Shown: piece after piece, positions 8,691 to 17,601 of the stretch | Layout: each line of letters opens with the position of its first letter | How positions within the stretch are numbered: position 1 is the stretch's first letter | Virus record (IMG/VR): IMGVR_UViG_3300032224_000591 | Location: 62,001 to 126,000 of that record | Source: a virus | Direction: 5' to 3' (one strand) | Length of the DNA: 64,000 nucleotides | Position numbers and translations under genes: made by a program | Notes under the pieces: model-generated | Told to the model about the DNA's origin: nothing | What the model saw: only the letters and a program-made list of their open reading frames with translations | Databases searched by the model: none

Positions 8691-9376
8691 TTGCGGAAAA
8701 TTCTCCAGTTATATGATGGTTGAATACCGGTAGGCTTTGCCTCAATTTTTCTATAGGTAAAGAATATATCACCAGCAAGGCAGACACGCTTCTTCTTTAG
8801 ATCATCCAAACACTTACAGCCTTCATCAAGCTCTGAGTTGCCATAACCTACAGTATGATGGCTGAGTCTAGCTGGGAATACAAATAGATTGCCTTCACTT
8901 GGAGCAAATCCAGTGTCGTATGCGTTAAACTTATTCTTCTCTGTCGAGTTGAACCTAATCATGCCATAGTATGGGTCGTTCATATGTGGTGGTGTAGATG
9001 AGAAGACAATAGGCTTCTCTAACTGATCGGGTATATTAGCATAGTAGGTGAATGACAGATGAGCATCCTCATGACTGTGGAAAGGTGTATGTCTCTCCTT
9101 GGTAATATTCATCCATGTCTTGACAATGTTAATGTCAAATGTTTCAGGATCAATAGCAAGTGTATGAAGGTACTCCTCAACTACTCCTGTGATATATCCA
9201 AAAAGTGGTGCAAATGCTTCCTCATGATGAATATTGACATGTCCAGTATACTCATTCGAGTAACCTTCGATCGTCATATAGTTCATCAGCTTGCTTAGAA
9301 AGATAGGCTTAAACTTATCAGCATCCCTATACTGATCTTCAATAACGAGAGTTGGGAACAGCGCATGTCTAATCAT
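8687..9376 (-). CDS. 2OG-Fe(II) oxygenase-like protein (TIGR02466-like)
   Basis: 229 residues. PFHSHEDAHLSFTYYANIP near 99 and LFVFPARLSHHTVGY near 165 give the proximal and distal His groups of a phage oxygenase family that is often annotated as putative 2OG-Fe(II) oxygenase. The same pattern occurs at 52036. It overlaps both neighbours by 4 nt, so translation is coupled. Target unknown. Confidence 0.6.
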   Translation of the reverse strand: MIRHALFPTLVIEDQYRDADKFKPIFLSKLMNYMTIEGYSNEYTGHVNIHHEEAFAPLFGYITGVVEEYLHTLAIDPETFDINIVKTWMNITKERHTPFHSHEDAHLSFTYYANIPDQLEKPIVFSSTPPHMNDPYYGMIRFNSTEKNKFNAYDTGFAPSEGNLFVFPARLSHHTVGYGNSELDEGCKCLDDLKKKRVCLAGDIFFTYRKIEAKPTGIQPSYNWRIFRK

Positions 9377-10332
9377 CTATTTGCCTCATTCAACTTTTTC
9401 AGTTCACCTGCAAATTGGCCACCTATCTTAATTTGATACGTAACCAGTTTTTCTGCTTCATTATAATCAATCATATTCACTTCAACGTTCATCTTCATAG
9501 CCTCAGCTAGATAATCAGGGTCGGCTAGGGCTTTCTTGAATGCTTCACGTAGTTCATCTCTAGTCCATGGCGGAATACCCGGCGGCGCAACAAATGGTCT
9601 TAGCATTGAGTAGCTTGCCTCTACAATAGATAGTATTGTTTTGTCCATATCTGATTGTACTACCTCTGCAAGGGTTTGTACATCTTTATATTCAGGATGC
9701 CTATTAGTTCCATTGCCAAATTGCATGCATGCCTTAATACCTGAGTCTGGCTTTAACCAGTGTGGCTTTTGAGTCTTAATACCGACTAAGTTATAGACTA
9801 CGGCATCAACCTCTTTTCTCTCAAGTGCAAGTCTAGCATCACCGGTCGTAGCATAACCGGTGACGATCTTAGCATCTAGCTTAGCTAGGTCACGAACAAG
9901 GAAGGCTGGATTCACACCGGCATAGTTCTCAGAGCCGATGATCTTTGGATTATCAGTATTACACCATACGATGACCGCATCCTTACGGCCATCAACGTTA
10001 GATCCGATCCAGGTGAACTTACTAGCATCATACTGAACATTAGGTCCACCGAGAGCGCCGACTAATGGAATCTCTTTATAGAACGTACCAATGACTGATC
10101 CATCCTTAGGTGCGTGATTATATAGGTAGTTAGCTGCAACCATACTTGCTGCTCCAGGCATAGACTGGATAATAAGTGTAGGATGATTAGGGTGATGCTT
10201 AACTAGGTACTTACCGAGGACTCTGGCATTGATATTATAACTATCGTTGTCAGATGGGACAATAATCTTTAAGGTGTCTGCCGCAACTGATGTGACCATT
10301 AGGGTCAAAGCGAGGGCAATCGCTCGAAACAT
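9373..10332 (-). CDS. TctC/Bug-family periplasmic solute-binding protein (third copy)
   Basis: 319 residues with a signal peptide ending near SVAA/DT at residue 19. The MPGAASMVAANYLYN block near 57 is the Bug signature PGAgg..aan.l. Unlike the two + strand copies it keeps the APKDGSVIG segment typical of bacterial TctC, so it may be an independent acquisition. First gene of a minus-strand operon with two Fe/2OG oxygenases. GGAGA precedes the ATG, and a TATAAATA box lies 40 nt upstream on the minus strand. Confidence 0.75.
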   Translation of the reverse strand: MFRAIALALTLMVTSVAADTLKIIVPSDNDSYNINARVLGKYLVKHHPNHPTLIIQSMPGAASMVAANYLYNHAPKDGSVIGTFYKEIPLVGALGGPNVQYDASKFTWIGSNVDGRKDAVIVWCNTDNPKIIGSENYAGVNPAFLVRDLAKLDAKIVTGYATTGDARLALERKEVDAVVYNLVGIKTQKPHWLKPDSGIKACMQFGNGTNRHPEYKDVQTLAEVVQSDMDKTILSIVEASYSMLRPFVAPPGIPPWTRDELREAFKKALADPDYLAEAMKMNVEVNMIDYNEAEKLVTYQIKIGGQFAGELKKLNEANR

Positions 10333-10346
10333 TTACTTCTCCATGA

Positions 10347-10354
10347 GATAAATA
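10347..10354 (+). promoter_or_regulatory. Putative late promoter for the neck/terminase operon (GATAAATA)
   Basis: The late box lies 35 nt before gp13 in the 56-nt gap between divergent operons, and is the only promoter-like signal seen upstream of gp13-gp17. Confidence 0.6.
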
Positions 10355-10371
10355 ACAAAGAATCACGTTTG

Positions 10372-10379
10372 TATTTATA
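10372..10379 (-). promoter_or_regulatory. Putative late promoter for the minus-strand TctC operon (TATAAATA)
   Basis: The plus strand reads TATTTATA, so the minus strand carries the exact T4 late consensus, 40 nt before the TctC start at 10332. With the box at 10347 it forms a divergent late pair. Confidence 0.6.
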
Positions 10380-10388
10380 GGACCTCCA

Positions 10389-11129
10389 ATGGCCGCCATT
10401 TCATCAAGAGACGACTTTAAGAAATATTGCCTCCGTAAGCTAGGTGCACCCGTCATTGAGATCAATGTGGATGATGACCAGATCGAGGATCGTGTTACCG
10501 AAGCTATTAGCTACTATTGGGACTATCACTTTGATGGTGCCGAGAAGACTTACTACAAGGCACAGATTACCCGTACTGACATCACAAACAAATATATCAC
10601 AATCCCTGATAATATTATTGGTGTTGTCAACCTATTCCCAATTGGGAACTCATTGAATGTAAACAATCTCTTTAATATCCGTTATCAGATTGCATTAAAT
10701 GATCTATACACATTAACCTCTCAGAGCATGGTGCCATATGTTATGGCCATGCAACACATTCAGTTCCTAGAGCAGATCCTAGTTGGTCAGCAGCCTCTTC
10801 GCTATAACCGTATTATCGGTAAGTGTTACATCGATATGGATTGGACTATTGTCAATCCAGGCGACTTCTTAATCCTTGAAGCTTATCAAGTTGTTGATCC
10901 AGAGATATTCACCAAAGGCTATAATGAACGTTGGCTTCAGAACTATGCTACAGTCCTTATCAAGGAACAGTGGGGAGGTAATATGAAGAAGTTCGAAGGT
11001 ATGACTCTCCCAGGTGGACTAAAGTTTAACGGTCAGAAGATCTATGATGAAGCTCGTCAAGAGCGACTAGCAATGGAGCAAGAAATGATTACTGGCTTCA
11101 GCATGCCTGTTTACGATATGATCGGCTAA
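10389..11129 (+). CDS. 13: Neck protein gp13
   Basis: 246 residues; T4 gp13 is about 309. Together with gp14 it forms the neck that closes the filled head and receives the tail. The acidic N-terminus DDFKKYCLRKLGAPVIEINVDDDQIEDRVTEA and the YWDYHFDG block are typical of the T4-like gp13/cyanophage neck family. First gene of a tightly packed operon gp13-14-15-16-17, behind a late box. Confidence 0.8.
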   Translation: MAAISSRDDFKKYCLRKLGAPVIEINVDDDQIEDRVTEAISYYWDYHFDGAEKTYYKAQITRTDITNKYITIPDNIIGVVNLFPIGNSLNVNNLFNIRYQIALNDLYTLTSQSMVPYVMAMQHIQFLEQILVGQQPLRYNRIIGKCYIDMDWTIVNPGDFLILEAYQVVDPEIFTKGYNERWLQNYATVLIKEQWGGNMKKFEGMTLPGGLKFNGQKIYDEARQERLAMEQEMITGFSMPVYDMIG

Positions 11130-11130
11130 C

Positions 11131-11853
11131 ATGGCCACAAACTTTTTCTTCAATAACTTCAAGGCTAGTGGTGAGCAGAACCTCCTCGAGGATCTGATCG
11201 TTGAGTCGATCAGAATCTATGGTGAGGATATGACTTACATCCCCCGTAACTATGGAAATCCAGATGTTCTATATACGGCAGATGATCAATCATATTACAT
11301 GTCAACCTATTCGATTGAAATGTATATTAAGAGTGTCGATGGATTCTCCGGCGATGGCAGCTTCATGTCGAAGTTTGGCCTTGAGATTAGAGATCAGGTA
11401 ATCTTCTCTGTTGCACAACGTGTATTTGCAAATGAAATTGGATTTGAGACCGGATTTACCCGACCACGTGAAGGTGATCTGATATTTTTCCCATTGAATA
11501 AGAAGTGCTTCCAAATCAGATATGTCAATAAGTTTGAGATGTTCTACCAATTAGGCGCATTGCAGACATGGGAAATGACATGTGAACTGTTCGACTATTC
11601 ATCAGAAGTTATGAATACCGGTATACCTGAGATAGACATTCTCGAAGATAAGTTCAGCACAAATATCCTTCAATTTGCACTAAAGACTGAGGAGGATGAA
11701 TTTATGCTTGATCCTAGTGGTGACTATATTATGATTCACGATATAGCATATGATCCTATCGTTGGTAATGATGCGCCTAACGTATTTAATGCAGAGTCCA
11801 ATGACATTATAGACTTTAGCCAGGTCGACCCATTCAGTGAAGGTCATATCTAA
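11131..11853 (+). CDS. 14: Neck protein gp14
   Basis: 240 residues; T4 gp14 is 256. The N-terminus NFFFNNFKASGEQNLLEDLIVESIRIYG is the family hallmark. It starts one base after the gp13 stop and ends on the first base of gp15. Acts in the neck complex for head-tail joining. Confidence 0.85.
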   Translation: MATNFFFNNFKASGEQNLLEDLIVESIRIYGEDMTYIPRNYGNPDVLYTADDQSYYMSTYSIEMYIKSVDGFSGDGSFMSKFGLEIRDQVIFSVAQRVFANEIGFETGFTRPREGDLIFFPLNKKCFQIRYVNKFEMFYQLGALQTWEMTCELFDYSSEVMNTGIPEIDILEDKFSTNILQFALKTEEDEFMLDPSGDYIMIHDIAYDPIVGNDAPNVFNAESNDIIDFSQVDPFSEGHI

Positions 11854-12674
11854 TGTTCGGTCAAAATTTCTACTTCTCTACTCTTAGAAAATACGTAACA
11901 CTGTTTGGTACTCTTTTTGATGACATCACAATTATTCGTACGGATGCCGATCAAAATGTAAATGCAGTTATCAAGGTTCCGGTTACCTACTCATCAAATG
12001 ATAAGATGATAGCTCGTATGGAGCAGGATCCGGATATTGATAGACCGACGTCAGTGCCTACACTTCCTATTATGTCATTTGAAATGACTAATCTTACATA
12101 TGACAACACGCGCAAGCTAAACACTATTGGTAGAAGCGCAGTCAAGGCGACAGCAAATACAGAATTTTCTTATCAGTATAATCCAGTCCCGTATAATATC
12201 GGATTTAGACTCTATATCTATGTGAAAAATGCTGAAGATGGTACAAAGATTGTAGAGCAGATTCTTCCATACTTTACACCTGACTTTACGACGACACTAA
12301 AGCTTATCCCAGAGATGAATATTAACATGGATATTCCGACTGTGATGAACACGATCACACAGGAAGACAAATATACCGGTGACTTCAGAGAGCGCAGGGC
12401 AATCGTCTGGACACTAGACTTTACTATGAAGGGTTACATATATGGTCCAGTCAAGAAAGCTCCGATCATCCTGTTTGCCAATACTGTCTTCTATACACCA
12501 AAGGATATTAAAGACCTGGCTAACACTAACTACAGCAGTTATGTCTCAGTTCGTCCAGGCCTTACAGCTAACGGTCAACCTACATCAAACGCTGATCTTT
12601 CTATTAGCCCATATGATATTGTTGCTTCAGATGACTATGGATATATTATCGAGAAGGGTTATAACCAGACATGA
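11853..12674 (+). CDS. 15: Tail sheath stabilizer/completion protein gp15
   Basis: 273 residues, almost the same as T4 gp15 (272). Begins MFGQNFYFSTLRKYVTLFGTLF, as in T4-like gp15. The hexameric ring terminates the tail and binds the neck. TAATG overlap with gp14; ATGA overlap with gp16. Confidence 0.9.
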   Translation: MFGQNFYFSTLRKYVTLFGTLFDDITIIRTDADQNVNAVIKVPVTYSSNDKMIARMEQDPDIDRPTSVPTLPIMSFEMTNLTYDNTRKLNTIGRSAVKATANTEFSYQYNPVPYNIGFRLYIYVKNAEDGTKIVEQILPYFTPDFTTTLKLIPEMNINMDIPTVMNTITQEDKYTGDFRERRAIVWTLDFTMKGYIYGPVKKAPIILFANTVFYTPKDIKDLANTNYSSYVSVRPGLTANGQPTSNADLSISPYDIVASDDYGYIIEKGYNQT

Positions 12675-13096
12675 ACGCAAATAATGATCCGTTAGGCGCT
12701 GCGCTTAACCTGACTCCATTAGCTACTGATAATGCAGTTAAATCTATAGTCGCCAAAGCACATGATGATAGTGCAAAAAATGACTTCGAGATGGCACGAT
12801 CAAACATCCATGAAGTTATTCAGAATGGTACATATGCTATTGAGAAGCTATCACAGATTGCTGATCAGAGCCAGCATCCTAGAGCTTTTGAGGTTCTAGC
12901 AACACTCATGAAGACAATGCTTGATGCTAATAAGGACTTACTTGACCTACAGAAGAAGATCCGTGAAATCTCTTCTGCTGATGCACCAACCAATGAAGCA
13001 GCTAAACAAGTGACGAATAACCTATTTGTTGGTTCTACTGCAGACCTTCAGAAAGTCATTGAGGACATGAAGAATGGTGGATCTAAGACAGCTTAA
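12671..13096 (+). CDS. 16: Terminase small subunit gp16
   Basis: 141 residues; T4 gp16 is 164. Mainly helical, with a central coiled-coil region (residues about 35-105) suited to ring oligomers. Placed directly before gp17, which it overlaps by 23 nt. Recognises concatemeric DNA and regulates the motor. Identity rests on position and size as well as sequence. Confidence 0.8.
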   Translation: MNANNDPLGAALNLTPLATDNAVKSIVAKAHDDSAKNDFEMARSNIHEVIQNGTYAIEKLSQIADQSQHPRAFEVLATLMKTMLDANKDLLDLQKKIREISSADAPTNEAAKQVTNNLFVGSTADLQKVIEDMKNGGSKTA

Positions 13097-14720
13097 GGGC
13101 TATAACGGCAATAATAACTTAAAGCGATCACGACAGTCGATTGAGTGGACACCCGACCTGGTTAGCGAATACATTAAGTGTTCTGATGATCCGATCTACT
13201 TTATTGAAACCTATATGAAGATCATCAATATCAATGATGGTCTGGTAAGCTTCAAGCTATATGACTATCAGAAAGAGATGGTCTTAGCTATGAAGGAGAA
13301 TCGCTTCAATATCATCGCAACGGCTCGTCAGGCCGGTAAGTCGACGGTAACCTGCGGATTTATCCTTTGGTATATCATCTTTCATTCAGATAAGACCGTT
13401 GCACTGCTTGCTAACAAGGGTGAAACAGCTCGAGAGATTCTTGGCCGTGTTCAGTTGGCCTATGAGCATCTTCCCCGTTGGCTGCAGCATGGTGTTGTTG
13501 AGTGGAACAAGGGTTCATTTGAGCTTGAGAATAACTCGAGAGTTATCGCAGCAGCTACCTCTAAATCAGGTATTCGTGGTTACTCCATCAACCTACTATT
13601 CATCGATGAGGCTGCATTCATCGAGAACTGGGATGACTTCTTCACATCGGTATACCCTACCATCTCGTCTGGTAAAGAATCTAAAGTCATCCTCGTATCA
13701 ACACCAAATGGTTTGAATCACTTCTACTCTCTATGGATCAATGCCCGTGAGCAGAGAAATGGGTATAAACCTATTCAGGTTATGTGGGATGCTGTTCCTG
13801 GACGTGATGAACAATGGAGACAAGATACACTAGCCTCGATGAACTTTGACACAGAAAAGTTTGACCAGGAATATTGTGTTGAATTCATGGGTTCATCTGG
13901 CACACTTATCGCTGGTTGGAAGCTCAAGGAGCTTGTCCATCAGGTGCCTATCGTCTTAAAGCAAGGTCTATCACAATACGTCCTTCCTGAGAAGGGTCAC
14001 TCATATGTCATCATGGCAGACGTGTCCCGTGGTAAGGGATTAGACTACTCTGCTTTCCATATCATTGACGTCACAAAGATGCCATATAATCAGGTATGCG
14101 TCTATAGGAATAACTCAATTACGCCTTTAGACTACGCTGCTATTATCCATAAGATGGCCATGGCCTATAACCAAGCTTCTGTTATGGTTGAAATCAACGA
14201 CATTGGTGAGCAGGTTGGCCAATCACTACACTTTGATTACGAGTATGAAGGTGTCTTGTTGACTGAATCAGCTGGTAGAGCCGGCAAGAGAGTCACGCTT
14301 CGAAGCAGTGGACCATCAGTTGATTGGGGTATCAGAACAACAAAGAATGTTAAAGCTGCAGGTTGCTCTATCATTAAGCTGCTAATAGAACAGAATCAGT
14401 TGATCATTAATGACTTCCATACAATCGAGGAGCTAGCAACTTTCTCTCGTAAGCTTAACAGCTATGAGGCCGAAGAAGGTAAGCACGATGATCTTGTCAT
14501 GGGGCTTGTGCTGTTTGGTTGGTTATCCGATCAACAATACTTCAGAGAATACACAGACATAAATACACTACAGAGACTACGTGAGAAGTCAGAAGAAGAG
14601 ATCATGGATGATATGCTTCCATTCGGTTTCATCGATGACGGCAGAGACGACGTTATCGAACAACTCGAGTTGCCAAGGGGCAACTGGCTGGTGTCTGATA
14701 TAGAGAACGAGTTTTTATAA
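13074..14720 (+). CDS. 17: Terminase large subunit gp17 (packaging ATPase-nuclease)
   Basis: 548 residues; T4 gp17 is 610. ATPase domain: Walker A ARQAGKST near residue 85 and Walker B LLFIDEAAF near 180. RNase H-like nuclease: MADVSRGKGLDYSAF near 314 and HDDLVMGLVLFGW near 472, giving the acidic metal-binding residues. Drives DNA into proheads and cuts at headful. No intron or homing insert is seen. Confidence 0.95.
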   Translation: MVDLRQLKGYNGNNNLKRSRQSIEWTPDLVSEYIKCSDDPIYFIETYMKIININDGLVSFKLYDYQKEMVLAMKENRFNIIATARQAGKSTVTCGFILWYIIFHSDKTVALLANKGETAREILGRVQLAYEHLPRWLQHGVVEWNKGSFELENNSRVIAAATSKSGIRGYSINLLFIDEAAFIENWDDFFTSVYPTISSGKESKVILVSTPNGLNHFYSLWINAREQRNGYKPIQVMWDAVPGRDEQWRQDTLASMNFDTEKFDQEYCVEFMGSSGTLIAGWKLKELVHQVPIVLKQGLSQYVLPEKGHSYVIMADVSRGKGLDYSAFHIIDVTKMPYNQVCVYRNNSITPLDYAAIIHKMAMAYNQASVMVEINDIGEQVGQSLHFDYEYEGVLLTESAGRAGKRVTLRSSGPSVDWGIRTTKNVKAAGCSIIKLLIEQNQLIINDFHTIEELATFSRKLNSYEAEEGKHDDLVMGLVLFGWLSDQQYFREYTDINTLQRLREKSEEEIMDDMLPFGFIDDGRDDVIEQLELPRGNWLVSDIENEFL

Positions 14721-14723
14721 ATA
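14716..14723 (+). promoter_or_regulatory. Putative late promoter (TATAAATA) for gp18
   Basis: Exact T4 late consensus overlapping the gp17 stop, 46 nt before gp18, which has a strong GGGAGGAG ribosome site. Confidence 0.65.
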
Positions 14724-14768
14724 TCGTAGAATCTATAGCATACATTTTCCACTGGGAGGAGAACTCAA

Positions 14769-16913
14769 ATGCCTTTTCAACTAAGTCCTGGCGTAAACGT
14801 CACTGAGATCGATCTAACAACGGTCGTTCCTGCAGTCGCTACTTCAACAGGCGCTATCGCCGGTATCTTCAATTGGGGTCCGATCGGCGAGCGTGTCCTT
14901 ATCGACAATGAGACGAAGCTCTTAAATATCTTTGGTAAGCCTAATGCAAACAATGCAGAAACATGGTTTACTGCCGCTAACTTCCTAAGCTATACCAATA
15001 CCCTTTATGTTGTTCGTTCAGCAAATACGACATCGGCTGATGCTAACGTTGGTGCAACATGTGCTACCGGTAACCTTGGCCCAGTTGGATCAATTCTGAC
15101 GGAAGTTATTAAGTCTCAGGCACATTTTGATACTAAGTATATTCCTGCTAACAACTATAATGCATTTGATGCAAATACGCGCTGGGTTGCTAAGTATCCT
15201 GGTACTTTGGGCAACTCACTTTACGTTTCAGTGTGTGATAGCGCAGCCCAATATGTATCGAACATATATGCTAACGGTGCAGCAGTTAACTCAACTTACG
15301 CTAATACTGAAATGACAACAACGATTGTTATTGGCGGTAACGTTGCACAGATTTCTGTAAAGTCAACACAGGGTAACGTCGCTGCAAACATTGCAGCATC
15401 AAACGCATATCTTTCATATTCACTTGGTACAATTACTGTTGGTGATTACCTAATGGTAGGTAACTCGACTTCTGGTATTCAGTATCTTCAGATAACAGCC
15501 AATAGTGCTCTATCAACAAATAGTACACATACACTAGCTAACTTGTATTTTAGTGATAATTTTATGTTAGGTAGTGACTTCGTTTCTAACAATGCACAGA
15601 ATTCTACACTGACTCACTATTGGGAATTCTTTAATCTAGTTGGTGCTGCGCCATCTCAGACAGACTTTGTTGCTAACTTTGGCAACACAGCAGCTAATAC
15701 ATCTGATGGTATGCACGTTGTAATTCAAGACCGTAACGGTAAGTTTACCGGCGTCCCTGGCACAGTTCTAGAATCATACGAGAATCTTTCTCGTGCGACA
15801 GATGCTAAGACGACTGGTGGTGCTTCTAACTACTATAGAGATGTTATCAATCAGAACTCCAAGTATGTTTGGTCAGTTCGTGATCGTACAAATGCACCTT
15901 CGAATACAGCATTCAACGTTGCTAACTCTACATCAGCTAACGTCGCTCGCTACTTCTTCACCGGTGGTCAGGATGGTTATACTGAAGCTACGGCTCCTCT
16001 ATACATCCTATCTGACGGTTATGATAAGTTTGCTTCAGCTGAAGACGTCGATGTTTCCCTAATTCTTCAGGGTAAGCCAACTGGTGGTTCAACATCTTCT
16101 GGTGGTATGACTGTCAGTAAGTTTCAGCTAGCTAACTATCTGATTGATAATATCGCAGAGACAAGAAAAGATTGCGTTGTATTCGTCTCGCCTGATGATG
16201 GTGTTGTAACTAGCAATATGGGTAATGAAGCAACAGCTCTTGTTAACTGGCGTAACACGGTTCATGATAGTTCATACGCTGTTATTGATTCTGGTTATAA
16301 GTATCAGTATGATCGCTACAATGACGTGTATCGCTATCTGCCTTCAAATGGTGACGTAGCTGGCCTATGCGCACGCACAGACAATACACGTGATCCATGG
16401 TGGTCACCTGCGGGCTTTAATCGTGGTCAGCTCAAGAACATTGTTAAGGTTCGCTTTAACCCACGTAAGGCCGATCGTGATGCTCTTTATAGCAAGGGTA
16501 TCAACCCGATCGTTACCTTCCCTGGTCAGGGGACTGTATTGTTCGGCGATAAGACAGCTCAGACGAAGCCATCTGCATTCGATCACATCAACGTTCGTCG
16601 TCTGTTCATTGTCCTTGAGAAGGCCATTGCAACTGCTGCGAAGTTTACCCTGTTCGAGTTCAATGACGAGTTCACAAGAGCACAGTTCAAGAACCTAGTA
16701 ACTCCTTTCCTACGTGACGTTCAAGGTCGCCGTGGTATCACTGACTTCCTAGTGGTCTGCGATGCAACTAACAACACACCGGAGAGAGTGGATCGTAACG
16801 AGTTCTGGGGCGACATCTATATCAAGCCTGCACGTTCTATCAACTATATCCAGTTGAACTTCGTTGCGGTTAGAACCGGTGTTCAGTTCTCTGAAGTCGT
16901 TGGTCAGTTCTAA
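14769..16913 (+). CDS. 18: Tail sheath protein gp18
   Basis: 714 residues; T4 gp18 is 659. N-terminus SPGVNVTEIDLTTVVPAVATSTGAIAG and C-terminal RDVQGRRGITDFLVVCDATNNTPE plus RSINYIQLNFVAVRTGV are classic contractile-sheath signatures. The middle (about 100-340) is Asn/Thr/Ala-rich and likely forms the variable exposed domain. GGGAGGAG ribosome site. Confidence 0.95.
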   Translation: MPFQLSPGVNVTEIDLTTVVPAVATSTGAIAGIFNWGPIGERVLIDNETKLLNIFGKPNANNAETWFTAANFLSYTNTLYVVRSANTTSADANVGATCATGNLGPVGSILTEVIKSQAHFDTKYIPANNYNAFDANTRWVAKYPGTLGNSLYVSVCDSAAQYVSNIYANGAAVNSTYANTEMTTTIVIGGNVAQISVKSTQGNVAANIAASNAYLSYSLGTITVGDYLMVGNSTSGIQYLQITANSALSTNSTHTLANLYFSDNFMLGSDFVSNNAQNSTLTHYWEFFNLVGAAPSQTDFVANFGNTAANTSDGMHVVIQDRNGKFTGVPGTVLESYENLSRATDAKTTGGASNYYRDVINQNSKYVWSVRDRTNAPSNTAFNVANSTSANVARYFFTGGQDGYTEATAPLYILSDGYDKFASAEDVDVSLILQGKPTGGSTSSGGMTVSKFQLANYLIDNIAETRKDCVVFVSPDDGVVTSNMGNEATALVNWRNTVHDSSYAVIDSGYKYQYDRYNDVYRYLPSNGDVAGLCARTDNTRDPWWSPAGFNRGQLKNIVKVRFNPRKADRDALYSKGINPIVTFPGQGTVLFGDKTAQTKPSAFDHINVRRLFIVLEKAIATAAKFTLFEFNDEFTRAQFKNLVTPFLRDVQGRRGITDFLVVCDATNNTPERVDRNEFWGDIYIKPARSINYIQLNFVAVRTGVQFSEVVGQF

Positions 16914-16919
16914 TAAATA
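16912..16919 (+). promoter_or_regulatory. Putative late promoter (AATAAATA) for gp19
   Basis: Late box overlapping the gp18 stop, 25 nt before gp19; AAGGAG ribosome site follows. Confidence 0.55.
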
Positions 16920-16943
16920 GATCAAAGGACAAGGAGTAATCAA

Positions 16944-17540
16944 ATGGCCTCAGGTTTCAATATCAGCACATTCAAGGCAAGAGGTCTAACCTCTGGTGGC
17001 GCACGCCCCTCGCTCTTCGAAGTGTATCTAACAATCCCGAGCTTCGTAGCAGCCGCTACGGGCTCGGACACAAAGTTCCGCTTTACCTGCCGCGCAGCAG
17101 CGATCCCGGCAGCAACAATCGGTACGGTCAATGTTCCATACTTTGGTCGTACAATTAAGCTAGCTGGCGACAGAACATTTGCTGACTGGACAGTCACAAT
17201 CATGAACGACGAAGACTTCATCGTTCGTGCAATGTTCGAGAAGTGGTCTAACGAACTTAATAAGCTTCAGGCTAACGTTCGTAAGGCTTATAACTCAGAG
17301 AATGACTATAAGGCAATCCTTAACGTCATTCAGTACAGCAAGGACGGCATTCCGATTCGTTCATACGATATTATCGGTGCGTTCCCAACTTCGGTTGATG
17401 CCATCACTCTTGACTGGGATACTACAAACCAGATCGAGCAGTTCGGTGTTACGTTTGCCTACGACTATTGGCTGCCAACCATTGGTTCAGAGTTAGTTAA
17501 CTCTTACTATGGTGATGCCGTTAGCCCAGTAGCGACCTAA
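16944..17540 (+). CDS. 19: Tail tube protein gp19
   Basis: 198 residues; T4 gp19 is 163. RPSLFEVYLTIPS..., CRAAAIPAATIGTVNVPYFGR.IKLAGDR.F.DWTVTIMND and a C-terminal FGVTFAYDYW block match the T4-like tube family. Polymerises into the inner tube. Followed by a strong terminator. Confidence 0.95.
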   Translation: MASGFNISTFKARGLTSGGARPSLFEVYLTIPSFVAAATGSDTKFRFTCRAAAIPAATIGTVNVPYFGRTIKLAGDRTFADWTVTIMNDEDFIVRAMFEKWSNELNKLQANVRKAYNSENDYKAILNVIQYSKDGIPIRSYDIIGAFPTSVDAITLDWDTTNQIEQFGVTFAYDYWLPTIGSELVNSYYGDAVSPVAT

Positions 17541-17559
17541 TATCCTGATTGGTTATTGA

Positions 17560-17586
17560 GGGGGAGCTAGTCTCCCCCATTTTTTG
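17560..17586 (+). terminator. Rho-independent terminator after gp19
   Basis: Seven-pair stem GGGGGAG/CTCCCCC (17560-17566 with 17572-17578), five-base loop, then ATTTTTT. Confidence 0.8.
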
Positions 17587-17601
17587 AAAAAAGGAAAATA
17601 G

